In this document: positions 9,117 to 17,570 of the stretch, in pieces
How the letters are laid out: each line of letters begins with the position of its first letter
How positions within the stretch are numbered: the stretch's first letter is position 1
Origin: G020350405 sp964513655
Lineage (GTDB): Bacteria > Planctomycetota > Phycisphaerae > Sedimentisphaerales > Anaerobacaceae
Direction: 5' to 3'
DNA: 64,000 nt
Assembly: GCA_964513655.1 (NCBI GenBank)
Contig: CAZENQ010000005.1
Span: 23,795 to 87,794 of the forward strand
The notes under the pieces: generated by a model
Databases searched by the model: none
Told to the model about the DNA's origin: nothing
What the model saw: only the letters and a program-made list of their open reading frames with translations
Translations under genes and position numbers: made by a program

Positions 9117-9144
9117 TTGACTTGGTGGTAAGAAGTGGTATAGT
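9117..9144 (+). promoter_or_regulatory. Sigma-70-type promoter of the mraZ cluster
   Basis: TTGACT (9117-9122) and TATAGT (9139-9144) are separated by 16 bases, with A/T-rich sequence upstream. The predicted transcript starts about 28 bases before the mraZ ATG. Confidence 0.7.
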
Positions 9145-9179
9145 CTCCCATTGCGAGAACGATAAGTGGGACGATTGCC

Positions 9180-9653
9180 ATGCTATTATTAACAGGCGAA
9201 TATCAACACGTAGTCGACAGCAAGAGCAGGGTCCTCATTTCCAACAAGCTGCGGAGTCAGATTGACGCGGAGGAGCACGGCAACAATTTCTATGTTGTAC
9301 TCGGCGCCAACGGCATACTTTGTCTGTATCCTGAGAAATATTTCGAGCAGATAGCCCTTGCGGTTGCGCCCGAGACCACCGCCCCGGATGAGGCGGTGGC
9401 GTTCGAGCGGATGAGCTTCGCCCTGGCCAGCAGGGTGGAGCTGGATGGGCAGGGCCGACTGTTGCTGAATGAGAGGCTGCGCACAAGAGCCGGGTTGAAA
9501 GACCATGTGACGCTGGTCGGCGTCAGGGACCATATCGAACTGTGGAACAGCAAAGACTGGGAGCAATATCTTGCCGACCATATGGCCCAGTACCAGAAGC
9601 AGATGTCGCAGGCCAGGCAGGTTGTCCTGCAAAGGCAGAATGAAGAGCTTTGA
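9180..9653 (+). CDS. mraZ: MraZ, transcriptional regulator of the division/cell wall cluster
   Basis: 157 residues of the MraZ/AbrB-like double-fold family. It starts LLTGEYQHVVDSKSRVLI, the family's GEY...D.K.R signature. The second half carries the matching FASRVELDGQGRLLL repeat and the HVTLVGVRDHIELWN strand. In other bacteria MraZ binds repeats in its own promoter and tunes the mra/dcw operon. Here it leads a short plus-strand operon with its own promoter at 9117-9144. The AAGTGGGA upstream is a modest ribosome-binding site. I could not identify clear repeated MraZ boxes in the spacer. Confidence 0.93.
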   Translation: MLLLTGEYQHVVDSKSRVLISNKLRSQIDAEEHGNNFYVVLGANGILCLYPEKYFEQIALAVAPETTAPDEAVAFERMSFALASRVELDGQGRLLLNERLRTRAGLKDHVTLVGVRDHIELWNSKDWEQYLADHMAQYQKQMSQARQVVLQRQNEEL

Positions 9654-9671
9654 CTTTTTCAGTGGAGGCGA

Positions 9672-9881
9672 ATGACAAGGATGGATTCGAATCATTGGCA
9701 AATCGTAGAGAGAACTCTTGCAGGCCAAAGGCCGGTTGATGAGGAGGCCTTTGCTTCACTGGCGATTCTAAAGGAACGACTCCAGCGGGTGAAGAGGCTC
9801 GGAAAGCCGTTTTCCAACATTGGATTTTCATTCCATGTTGATCAGCTTAAAGAACGGAAAAACGCAGTAACCGTGGGCTAA
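9672..9881 (+). CDS. Small conserved-position protein between mraZ and rsmH, unknown function
   Basis: 69 residues, highly charged (many Lys, Arg, Glu), with a likely helical middle (AFASLAILKERLQRVKRL) and no membrane segment. A GTGGAGG ribosome-binding site lies just before the ATG. The gene begins 18 bases after the mraZ stop and is followed by 86 bases before rsmH, so it is probably co-transcribed with them. I do not recognise the family. The good ribosome-binding site and the tight placement argue that it is real. Confidence 0.55.
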   Translation: MTRMDSNHWQIVERTLAGQRPVDEEAFASLAILKERLQRVKRLGKPFSNIGFSFHVDQLKERKNAVTVG

Positions 9882-9967
9882 GGCCCAGTAAATGGTGTTT
9901 TTGGTCTTTAACATTACAGAAGCGTATTATTGCGAGAGAGCACAAAATCGGGCTTTCTGATTAAGAA

Positions 9968-10873
9968 GTGAACGGCTCGGCGGTTGAACATATTCCGGTT
10001 CTTGCTGAAATCTTGGCCGAACAGATAAACTTACCGCCGGATGGGGTGATGGTCGACGTGACCATTGGACAGGGATGTCATAGTTTCCTGTTCGGCAAAA
10101 AGTTGGGCCCTAAGGGAGTGATCGTTGGCTTGGATGTCGATAAAGACGCTATCCAAAGGGCCCATTTGAAATTAAAAGACCTTGCTTGTAAGGTCTTTCT
10201 TATTTGTGAGAACTTCTCCCTGCTTACAGAGCACCTCGGTAAACAGGACATAGAGAAGGTCGATTTTATATTGGCGGATTTGGGCGTCAGCTCGGCCCAG
10301 TTGGCCGATGTCGGGATGGGGCTGAGCTTCGCTGAGGATATGCCGCTCGACATGAGAATTGACAAAAGATTAAAGACCACCGCTGCCGATATAGTTAATA
10401 AAACAGATGAAAAGTCCTTGGCTGATTTGATTTACAGATTCGGCGAGGACAGGGCCTCGCGCCGGATTGCAAGATTTATTGTACAGCATCGCCGGAGCCA
10501 GCCGATAACCACAACCGGCCAACTGGCAGCGATAGTCTGCAGGGCCCTCGGCAGCCCGGCCAAAAAGCGAAAGACCAGGATACATCCGGCAACCAGAACC
10601 TTTCAGGCGCTGAGGATTGCGGTCAATAACGAACTTCAGAACCTGGAAAGGCTGCTTGTTTCGGCGCCGCCGCTGCTAAAGGAAAACGGCCACATAGCGA
10701 TTATTAGCTTCCACAGCCTGGAAGATAGATTAGTTAAGAACGATTTTAGAGACAACGCAAAAAGGGGCACGTACAGGATTATCACTAAGAAACCAATTGT
10801 CCCGTCACAAGAGGAAATAGCAAAAAACGCCCGAGCAAGGAGCGCGAAGTTAAGGATAGCCCGGAGACAATAG
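9968..10873 (+). CDS. rsmH: 16S rRNA (cytosine-1402 N4)-methyltransferase
   Basis: A 301-residue MraW/RsmH. It begins with a GTG and soon shows the family's HIPVLAEIL motif. The SAM-binding loop is here MVDVTIGQGCHSFL, followed by GLDVDKDAI. DFILADLGVSSAQL, PLDMRID, ATRTFQALRIAVNNEL and ISFHSLEDRLVK are all present, so the protein is complete. The enzyme methylates C1402 in the 30S decoding site. No ATG lies near the conserved N-terminus, so the GTG start is the natural choice. This is the usual mraZ-adjacent position. Confidence 0.95.
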   Translation: MNGSAVEHIPVLAEILAEQINLPPDGVMVDVTIGQGCHSFLFGKKLGPKGVIVGLDVDKDAIQRAHLKLKDLACKVFLICENFSLLTEHLGKQDIEKVDFILADLGVSSAQLADVGMGLSFAEDMPLDMRIDKRLKTTAADIVNKTDEKSLADLIYRFGEDRASRRIARFIVQHRRSQPITTTGQLAAIVCRALGSPAKKRKTRIHPATRTFQALRIAVNNELQNLERLLVSAPPLLKENGHIAIISFHSLEDRLVKNDFRDNAKRGTYRIITKKPIVPSQEEIAKNARARSAKLRIARRQ

Positions 10874-10901
10874 AACAAAAAATGAAAATGGAGTTTCGTT
10901 T

Positions 10902-11774
10902 ATGACTTCCGACGCCAAAATTGGATTGCTGTTAGGACTGGTCTTTATATTCATAATTGCATTTATAATCAATGGTGTTCCCAGCTTTAGCAAAGACGGT
11001 AACAACAATGAGCTGACCACAAACATTGTCAGTTCGCAGAACAACCCGCCGGGTATTGCCACAAAGGAGCGCAAAGTCAACCGTCAGCTTATCGGTCCGG
11101 TCCGACCGACTTCTAAGCAATCCCTAACCGCTGCCCGCCCTGCCGGGAATAATCCCCAAATGCGCTTTGAAATGCCCCTGCCGAAAAACGGATCAGCAAT
11201 GAAACAGACCAGTCAGAGCGTTGAAATCAAGCGAACAAGTGCGCCGATACCACCTCCCCCGCCTATCGCCCAAAAAAATGACGTTAAGAAAGCCAAACCT
11301 GCCAAGGCCCCCTCGCCCAGGGTTTATGTTGTTCGTGAGGGTGATAGTCTCGCTGACATTGCCGTAAAGATTTATGGTTCCCAGGAGGGCAACAGACATG
11401 TGAATGTCAGCAGGATATTCCGGGCCAATCGCAAACTGCTGAAATCGCCCGACGAGGTCTATCCCGGGCAAAGACTTGCCATACCGCCGCTGTCGGCCTC
11501 GCAACCTGAGCAAAGCGGGATTGAAAATGTTTTTTCAACGACACTGTTCGAGAAGGTCAAATCCATAGGCCAGAAGCGACTTACATCCGGCGGCAGGAAG
11601 GCAGGGCAAAGCAGAGTATATGTTGTACGGGAGGGGGACAGCCTATGGGAAATTGCCGCCGATAAGCTTGGAGACGGCAGCCGCTACAACGAAATAGCTA
11701 AACTAAATGCCCACATTATAGATGACGAGGACACACTCACGGTTGGTATGCGTTTGAAATTGCCGGCCCGGTAA
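10902..11774 (+). CDS. Membrane-anchored protein with two LysM domains
   Basis: 290 residues. One N-terminal membrane segment (about 7-28) is followed by a long Pro/Lys-rich linker (about 30-138). Two LysM modules follow, at about 141-198 and 239-290, each opening with the near-identical VYVVREGDSL. LysM binds the GlcNAc-MurNAc backbone, so this protein probably bridges the inner membrane and peptidoglycan. It lies between rsmH and an FtsL-like gene, where a divisome component would be expected, so a septal role is plausible but inferred. The first LysM has a few extra residues in its middle. Confidence 0.85.
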   Translation: MTSDAKIGLLLGLVFIFIIAFIINGVPSFSKDGNNNELTTNIVSSQNNPPGIATKERKVNRQLIGPVRPTSKQSLTAARPAGNNPQMRFEMPLPKNGSAMKQTSQSVEIKRTSAPIPPPPPIAQKNDVKKAKPAKAPSPRVYVVREGDSLADIAVKIYGSQEGNRHVNVSRIFRANRKLLKSPDEVYPGQRLAIPPLSASQPEQSGIENVFSTTLFEKVKSIGQKRLTSGGRKAGQSRVYVVREGDSLWEIAADKLGDGSRYNEIAKLNAHIIDDEDTLTVGMRLKLPAR

Positions 11775-11826
11775 GGCACATCGCCTGATAGTTGGATTAC
11801 TGATTATTAGCTGTCAATAACGCTGC

Positions 11827-12042
11827 ATGAGTTCACGATTTTGTTTTGTTTTTGTTGTTTTTTATTTCGCGGCTGTTTCGATTTTCGCCGTTCATCTCCG
11901 CAGCATCAACAATCGCACTTTCTACAAGCTCTGTACGTGCAGGGCCGAACAGAGCCGGTTAAAACAGGAACTTGGCAACAAACAGCTGCGGTTGGAAAGT
12001 TTGATAAATCCCGCCGCTGTCTCGCAGCGTCTTGATCATTGA
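11827..12042 (+). CDS. ftsL: FtsL-like bitopic division protein
   Basis: 71 residues with the FtsL/DivIC layout: a very short cytoplasmic start, one membrane segment (about 5-23), then a heptad-rich helix containing CRAEQSRLKQELGNKQLRLE. It ends INPAAVSQRL, resembling the region after the coiled coil in FtsL. The gene lies directly before ftsI and after rsmH, the canonical ftsL position. Sequence similarity to known FtsL is too weak to claim by eye; the call rests on size, topology and position. No strong ribosome-binding site precedes the ATG. Confidence 0.6.
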   Translation: MSSRFCFVFVVFYFAAVSIFAVHLRSINNRTFYKLCTCRAEQSRLKQELGNKQLRLESLINPAAVSQRLDH

Positions 12043-12135
12043 CGAAGACCCTGTTTTGAGCCTCATTGCAGCAACCTAAAACGCAGCAATTGCTGCGCTT
12101 GGAAACCGGGAAAACGGAACTTTAGGGCCTGGCTG

Positions 12136-13887
12136 TTGGGAAATGAGAAATTGAAAAGCGTTCGCACTATCATCCTCTTGCTTGTCCTTCTGATTGCAGC
12201 ACTTCTGGCACTGGCTTCTCGGTGCCTTTACGTACAGTATTTCAAAAGTGACCACTACACTCGCGCTTGCGTAAAGCAGCAGCAGGCTCTTGCAACGCAG
12301 AGGCCCCAACGCGGTGTGATACTGGATTGTCGAGGCAGGGTCCTTGCCGCCAGCAACAAAATTCAAACCATTTTTGCCGAGCCGCGAATTATAAAAGACC
12401 CTAAGACCACATCCACCAGGCTTGCGCCGATACTGGATATAGGCGCGCACGAAATCTGCAGAATTATCACCGAAAGCAAGAACCCAGGCTTTGCAAAAAT
12501 CAAGGTCGGAGCCGATTCAGGTCAGTGCAGCGCCGCCCGTGAAGTCTATGGCATCGGCACTCAATCCGACTGGCAAAGACATTATCCGATGGGTCTCCTG
12601 GCCGCACACGTCGTTGGTTTCACAAGCCTGGACAATCGCGGCCTGGCGGGCACTGAGTTACAGTATGAAAAGGAACTCAGCGGCCTGTCTGGACAGAACA
12701 TCTTCTTTGCCGATGCATTTCGTCGGCCCATACGGCCAAAACAGCAAAACGGCATTGTCAGTGACGGGGCCGGACTCATTCTTACCATCGATGCTGCCAT
12801 CCAGCAGATTGCACGAGCCGAACTTGTAAGCCAATATGAAAGCTACGAGGCCGAAGCGGCCGTCGCCATCGTCGCTGAGCCAAAGACAGGAGGGATCTTG
12901 GCAATGGTCTCGCTGCCCGATTTTGACCCTAACCAGACCGGCTCAACCGACCCGAATCATTTCCGCAATCGCGCCATAACCGACCCGTTTGAGCCGGGCA
13001 GTATCCTAAAGCCGATTGTCGCAGCAATCGCGGTCGATGCCGGGGCTGTGAGTCTTGATGAGCAAATTTTCTGCGAAAACGGGAGCTACCGCGGCAAAGG
13101 CTTTGGCCGAATCGGCGAATACAGGGACCGACAATACGGCAATATGACGGTGCGACAGATTCTGGTCAAATCAAGCAATATAGGAATGGCCAAAATCGGA
13201 CAAAGACTCGGTAAAGACCGGCTCTACAAAGGCCTAAAGCATTTCGGCTTCGGCAAAAAGACGGGGCTCGATTTACCCGGCGAGGCCGAGGGCCTGCTTG
13301 CGCCTGTGGGCAAATGGACAGGCTATAGCGTGACGCGAATACCTTTCGGTCAGGAAATCTCTGTAACGGCGATGCAATTGATTAAGGCCTTCTGTACACT
13401 TGCCAACGGCGGGCGTCAGGTTCGCCCTTACGTTGTCAAGGCAATGGTCGATAACAACGGCGAAATCATCAAACTAAAAAGCCAGCCCCCGGCCTTCGGC
13501 TTCGCCATCAAGCCCGAGGTCGCCCGATGGGTCGTCGGCGAGGCAATGACCGGCGTAGTCAATGAGGGCACCGGGTTCAGGGCGAAGCTCGAAAAATGGC
13601 AGGTATTCGGCAAGACCGGAACCGCCGATATCGCCAAGAGCACTGAAAGAGGTTATTCCGAAAACGACTGCGTCGCCTCCTTTGTGGCCGGCGCCCCGGC
13701 CGAAGACCCTGCCGTCGTCGTCCTGGTCTCAATCCGCAAGCCAAACAAGGCCCTCGGCAAAGGCTATACAGGTGGAATCGTAGCCTCCCCCGTCGCCGCC
13801 AAAATCCTCGAAAAAACCCTGAACTACCTCCGAGTACCGGAAGGCAAGAAGGAGCATTCGGTGCGTATTGCAAAACACCAACCTTAA
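12136..13887 (+). CDS. ftsI: Septal peptidoglycan transpeptidase (class B PBP, FtsI/PBP3 type)
   Basis: 583 residues. An N-terminal membrane anchor (about 9-28) precedes the dimerisation region starting at QRPQRGVILD and the transpeptidase domain. The three active-site motifs are intact: SxxK at S289-K292 (PGSILKP), SxN at 346-348 (KSSNIG) and KTG at 493-495 (GKTGTAD). No PASTA domain is visible. The enzyme cross-links septal peptidoglycan with FtsW. The start is a TTG at 12136; another TTG lies 15 bases downstream. It is the last gene of the mraZ cluster: none of murE, murF, mraY, ftsW, murG, ftsA or ftsZ follows. It is convergent with mrdA, leaving 58 bases between the stops. Confidence 0.92.
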   Translation: MGNEKLKSVRTIILLLVLLIAALLALASRCLYVQYFKSDHYTRACVKQQQALATQRPQRGVILDCRGRVLAASNKIQTIFAEPRIIKDPKTTSTRLAPILDIGAHEICRIITESKNPGFAKIKVGADSGQCSAAREVYGIGTQSDWQRHYPMGLLAAHVVGFTSLDNRGLAGTELQYEKELSGLSGQNIFFADAFRRPIRPKQQNGIVSDGAGLILTIDAAIQQIARAELVSQYESYEAEAAVAIVAEPKTGGILAMVSLPDFDPNQTGSTDPNHFRNRAITDPFEPGSILKPIVAAIAVDAGAVSLDEQIFCENGSYRGKGFGRIGEYRDRQYGNMTVRQILVKSSNIGMAKIGQRLGKDRLYKGLKHFGFGKKTGLDLPGEAEGLLAPVGKWTGYSVTRIPFGQEISVTAMQLIKAFCTLANGGRQVRPYVVKAMVDNNGEIIKLKSQPPAFGFAIKPEVARWVVGEAMTGVVNEGTGFRAKLEKWQVFGKTGTADIAKSTERGYSENDCVASFVAGAPAEDPAVVVLVSIRKPNKALGKGYTGGIVASPVAAKILEKTLNYLRVPEGKKEHSVRIAKHQP

Positions 13888-13945
13888 CCTTGACCTATCC
13901 GTGACCAAACACCATTTTGAAAACCTGCTGCGTGTCTCCGGCCTC

Positions 13946-16081
13946 TTAATCAATCGCAACTTCAGCTTGAGCTACCCCGATGTATCCGGCGTCGATGCAG
14001 AACTGGATAATGTCACGGGCCAAGGGGCCTGCGTCGCTTGAGCCGTGCTGGCCCCCCTCGACGACAACCGCAATCGCGATGCCTCGGCCTGCCCCGTCTT
14101 CAGCAAAACCGGCAAACCACGCATTATCCGGGGCCTCCGTTGAGCCGGTCTTGCCGAAAACCTCTATACCCTGCCACGCAAAATCCGCCGGGGCAAATTC
14201 ATTGTAAGCCGTGCCCTCCGGTTCGCTGACAACGGCTCTCATGCCATCTCGGACAACATCCAAAGTCGCCGCCGAGATATTTAGATTGATTGCGTCGGGG
14301 CTTGGGCCGTTTGCGTCCTCAATAAACAGCCGAGGGGCTCTATAGAAACCTCCCCGCGCAATTGCCGCCATTGCATTGGCTACCTGCAGAGGCGTAGCTC
14401 GTAAATTACCCTGTCCTATGCCGAAGTATCTTCTCTCTCCCGCTGCAAGAACAGGTAGTTGCTCAAGAGCCGATATTGGTCCTTGAGGCTTACTGGTTGA
14501 GATTACACCGGACGCCTGCCTCATATCTCTTTTTTGTTTCGTCTGGCGAACAGCGGCTGGAGCAAGTGGAGCTTTTCGCCCGTAGCCAAATGCAAACAGC
14601 CAGCCCTGCAGGACCGAAGGCTCGATTCTGTCGGCCAGCCGGGAAAAATAAATATTGCAGCTTCCCTTGACTGCGTTGCGGGCGTAATTTGGCCCCCTAT
14701 CATCATGACTCGTCCAGGAAAATCTGTTGTACAGCCAGCAGCTTGGCCATCCCGCCGGCGCCTTCTTGGCGGGACAACCGATGATCTCATCCGGGCTGAT
14801 TTTGCCGGACTCAAGACCCGCGATAAGAATCAGCGGCTTGACAACTGAGCCGGGCGGGTACTGCTTATTTAGTGCCCGATTTCGCAGCGGCTCATTCGCA
14901 TCAAGCAGGGCGGCCCCATAGTTTCGTCTGATGTAGTTCAAATCGAAAACCGGCATCGAAACCAGCGCCAGAATGTCACTCGTCGAAACATCAATCACGA
15001 CCGCCGCCATTGGCGCCTGACAATTCGAATTATGGCTGCAGTCCGCCAGATATTCCTCTATTCTCCGCTGAAGCTCGATATCCAGCGTAAGTGTTATGTC
15101 CTTGCCGAACCGGCTCTCTGTACGATTTACCAGTTCCTGGTCTATATCGTAAACGACCTGCCCGCGCCTGCCGCGCAGCACGGCTTCACAAACATATTCC
15201 GCCCCATCTTCCCGTCCACAGACTTCATCGCTCAAATACCTTGATAGTTTGTCGCCTTCAAAAAGCTCTAAATCTTGTTTCTGTGTCGCAGGGCCTACCC
15301 AGCCTATTGTCTGAGCGGCAACCGAACCATAGGGGTAAAATCTATGCGCTCTGGGCAAAATGCTGATCCCGTCAATATCCATAAACTCCAGTTGAGCGGT
15401 AAAGATGTCGTCATCAGTTTTCAACTCCAGCAGCCGCCAGCTTTTGTCCATCTCCGCGATGTAATCGACTTTAGCTGTAAGCAGCAGCCGCTGGTCCTGG
15501 TCTGGAAATTTCTTTTCAAAATCGGCAAGCGCCTTAGATTGCGGAATACTGTTTATCTGACCATTATATTTCTCAAGTATATTCGGGTCGGGACCATTTC
15601 GTACCCACGCCAGAAAGCTCCGCAAATTCCATGTTCTGTCGTTTATTGTCCTTATTCGGTCCTCAATCTCCGCACGTTCGAAACCAAAATAGACGCACTT
15701 GCCTATTATCTGTTCCAGGTTCTTCAGCTTGCTTTGCAGCTCTTGCTGAATGCCGGCCTGTGCAAGGTCTGCACTATGTTCTCTCGCCGCTTGCTGCAAC
15801 CTGCCTTCTCGAACACGTTCATCCATAAAGCGGCTAAGCGCGTAATTGATATGAAGCTGGAATTCCGGTTCATCGGCGGCCAATATTTCGCCTTTCCTGC
15901 CGAGGATTTGCCCCCGTATGGTCTTAAGCTGTCGGGACAGGCCCTTTTGGAGCTTTAACTTTGCGATTTTGTCGCGGTAAAACGAGCCGGATACCAGCTG
16001 CATTTGCGTCAGACGCACCAGACAGAAAAGCAAAAGAACTGCAATCAAAATTACAAAGATTTTTACCCGTTTGTCGTACAT
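13946..16081 (-). CDS. mrdA: Elongation-specific peptidoglycan transpeptidase PBP2
   Basis: 711 residues, longer than the usual 600-650. A membrane anchor (about 7-26) is followed by the pedestal with RGQILGRKGEILAAD. An enlarged, partly helical insertion (about 85-230) accounts for the extra length. The catalytic domain has S412-K415 (PPGSVVKP), S474-C475-N476 and K644-T645-G646 (GKTGSTEAPDNAWF). Being last in mreB-mreC-mreD-mrdA marks it as PBP2/MrdA of the elongasome rather than a second FtsI. RodA is not in the window. Confidence 0.93.
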   Translation of the reverse strand: MYDKRVKIFVILIAVLLLFCLVRLTQMQLVSGSFYRDKIAKLKLQKGLSRQLKTIRGQILGRKGEILAADEPEFQLHINYALSRFMDERVREGRLQQAAREHSADLAQAGIQQELQSKLKNLEQIIGKCVYFGFERAEIEDRIRTINDRTWNLRSFLAWVRNGPDPNILEKYNGQINSIPQSKALADFEKKFPDQDQRLLLTAKVDYIAEMDKSWRLLELKTDDDIFTAQLEFMDIDGISILPRAHRFYPYGSVAAQTIGWVGPATQKQDLELFEGDKLSRYLSDEVCGREDGAEYVCEAVLRGRRGQVVYDIDQELVNRTESRFGKDITLTLDIELQRRIEEYLADCSHNSNCQAPMAAVVIDVSTSDILALVSMPVFDLNYIRRNYGAALLDANEPLRNRALNKQYPPGSVVKPLILIAGLESGKISPDEIIGCPAKKAPAGWPSCWLYNRFSWTSHDDRGPNYARNAVKGSCNIYFSRLADRIEPSVLQGWLFAFGYGRKAPLAPAAVRQTKQKRDMRQASGVISTSKPQGPISALEQLPVLAAGERRYFGIGQGNLRATPLQVANAMAAIARGGFYRAPRLFIEDANGPSPDAINLNISAATLDVVRDGMRAVVSEPEGTAYNEFAPADFAWQGIEVFGKTGSTEAPDNAWFAGFAEDGAGRGIAIAVVVEGGQHGSSDAGPLARDIIQFCIDAGYIGVAQAEVAID

Positions 16082-16091
16082 ATCTTGCTTT

Positions 16092-16589
16092 TTAGCTTTT
16101 TCTGAAACGATGTGTCTTTATACGCATCCACCAGGCTGACGGCAAGAAAAAAAACGGTCCCACCAGACTTGAATACAGGCTTGTCCCAAAGACGACAGCA
16201 TATATATTGGGCGAGGCCGGCTGGCCTTTAAGAAGGCTTAATAAGTAGGCCAGAGTCCCGGCCAGAACACCCGTGATAAATATCGCAACCGACTGATATG
16301 CTATCTTCCTGATGGAGACAACGCGGTGAAGGTATGCCAGCGAAGTGCCAAAAAGCCCAAAGCTTAGCGTTTGCGAGCCCATCGCCCCACTAATAATATC
16401 AGCAGCAAAACCTATCGTGAAGCTGGTTATGATTGCTTCTGATGTGTTACAGTAAATAGAGAAGAACACCAAAAGGATTAATAACAAATCGGGTCTGATG
16501 TTCCACCGCGTCACAGCAATTATTTCGACCATACCGGCTTGCAGCACGGTAACGATCAGAATAAAAACGGCAAACCTAAGCCACCGCAT
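16092..16589 (-). CDS. mreD: Rod shape-determining membrane protein MreD
   Basis: 165 residues with about five membrane helices and little polar sequence, matching MreD in size and topology. The conserved helix with RPDLLLILLVFFSIY and the GFAADIISG motif are typical. It lies between mreC (13-base gap) and mrdA (10-base gap). MreD links MreC to the elongation machinery. GGAGATACAAA supplies a ribosome-binding site before the ATG. Confidence 0.9.
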   Translation of the reverse strand: MRWLRFAVFILIVTVLQAGMVEIIAVTRWNIRPDLLLILLVFFSIYCNTSEAIITSFTIGFAADIISGAMGSQTLSFGLFGTSLAYLHRVVSIRKIAYQSVAIFITGVLAGTLAYLLSLLKGQPASPNIYAVVFGTSLYSSLVGPFFFLPSAWWMRIKTHRFRKS

Positions 16590-16602
16590 TTTGTATCTCC
16601 GA

Positions 16603-17445
16603 TTACTGTTGCGGATTCATTATGATAATCGCTACGTCGGTTAGTTTTTTGATATCACAGGCAGGTTTGACCGTTATATCCCACAGCAGGGGGTTTTCAT
16701 CGTCCCTCTTGCATTCGGCAACTGTCCCTATCTTTATAGGTGCATCCAGGAATCCCGGCTTTTTGCAGGCATAAACGTCGTCGCCTACTCTCACTTTGTG
16801 TTTTATCGAGAGAAGTTGCACCTTGACCGAATCTTTTCCGTCGCCCTGTATTACCGTTTCTACGTTTAATCCCACGATTCTTGCTCCAATGTTGGATGCC
16901 GGGTCGGTAATCAACCTGGCCATGGATGTGCGCGCTGAGACCTCCGATATGGTTCCGATGACACTGTTGTCGCCCAAAACGAACTGCCCCATAGCCAGCC
17001 CGTCGCTCTCGCCCCGATTGATGATAAGCCTGTTTTCTCCGCTGATTGAGCCTGTGATTACATCGGCAAGCATCAGCTTTGCACCCTGCAGGGCGTATAA
17101 TCTATCGCGCAGCCCCGACAGTTCTTCGACCCTTCTGTGTTTTTGCAGCAACTCTTCCGTAATGTTGGCAAGATGATTCTGCAGCTGGTTGTGTTCTCTT
17201 TGGCTGACAGCGTCTGTAAGCGGCTGCCGCGTACGTGCAGAAAGCGAGATGTTTCTGCCGATGCTTAGAGGCCAGTAGAAAATCCGAGCGAAAGCAAACT
17301 GAAACTTGCCGGTGAAACTCTGTGGGGCAACGAGCAAAATTAACCCGGCCAACGCAAACCAGGTAAATACCATTCGTCTGGAAACGGACCCCAACCGCCT
17401 TTTATTGCTCTTGGGAACCCAAATTCTGGTTTGCTTCCTTGTCAT
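16603..17445 (-). CDS. mreC: Rod shape-determining protein MreC
   Basis: About 280 residues. A short basic cytoplasmic start is followed by one membrane helix (near 26-42) and a coiled coil with NITEELLQKHRRVEELSGL. Two beta-barrel domains follow, with GENRLIINRGESDGLAMGQ, VIGTISEVSARTSMARLITD and the strand KIGTVAECKRDDENPLLWDI. MreC is the periplasmic organiser of the elongasome and binds PBP2. The start is uncertain: ATG 17445 (MTRKQTR) was taken; ATG 17469 and GTG 17490 are in frame upstream with no better ribosome-binding site. Confidence 0.92.
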   Translation of the reverse strand: MTRKQTRIWVPKSNKRRLGSVSRRMVFTWFALAGLILLVAPQSFTGKFQFAFARIFYWPLSIGRNISLSARTRQPLTDAVSQREHNQLQNHLANITEELLQKHRRVEELSGLRDRLYALQGAKLMLADVITGSISGENRLIINRGESDGLAMGQFVLGDNSVIGTISEVSARTSMARLITDPASNIGARIVGLNVETVIQGDGKDSVKVQLLSIKHKVRVGDDVYACKKPGFLDAPIKIGTVAECKRDDENPLLWDITVKPACDIKKLTDVAIIIMNPQQ

Positions 17446-17570
17446 ATTCGCCACTCGTATCCCGTCCATGGCCAGATACGATGCTATCACGTTGTCAATC
17501 AGTCATGTTCCTGGATTTCCATCTTGCCCTTCTCCGGCATAAAAACCCGCAAAATGGAAATCCTCTACTC

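Noticed and set aside
15275..15958. Plus-strand open frame (227 codons) opposite mrdA
   Set aside because: Antisense shadow of the PBP2 pedestal region; no ribosome-binding site and no domain.
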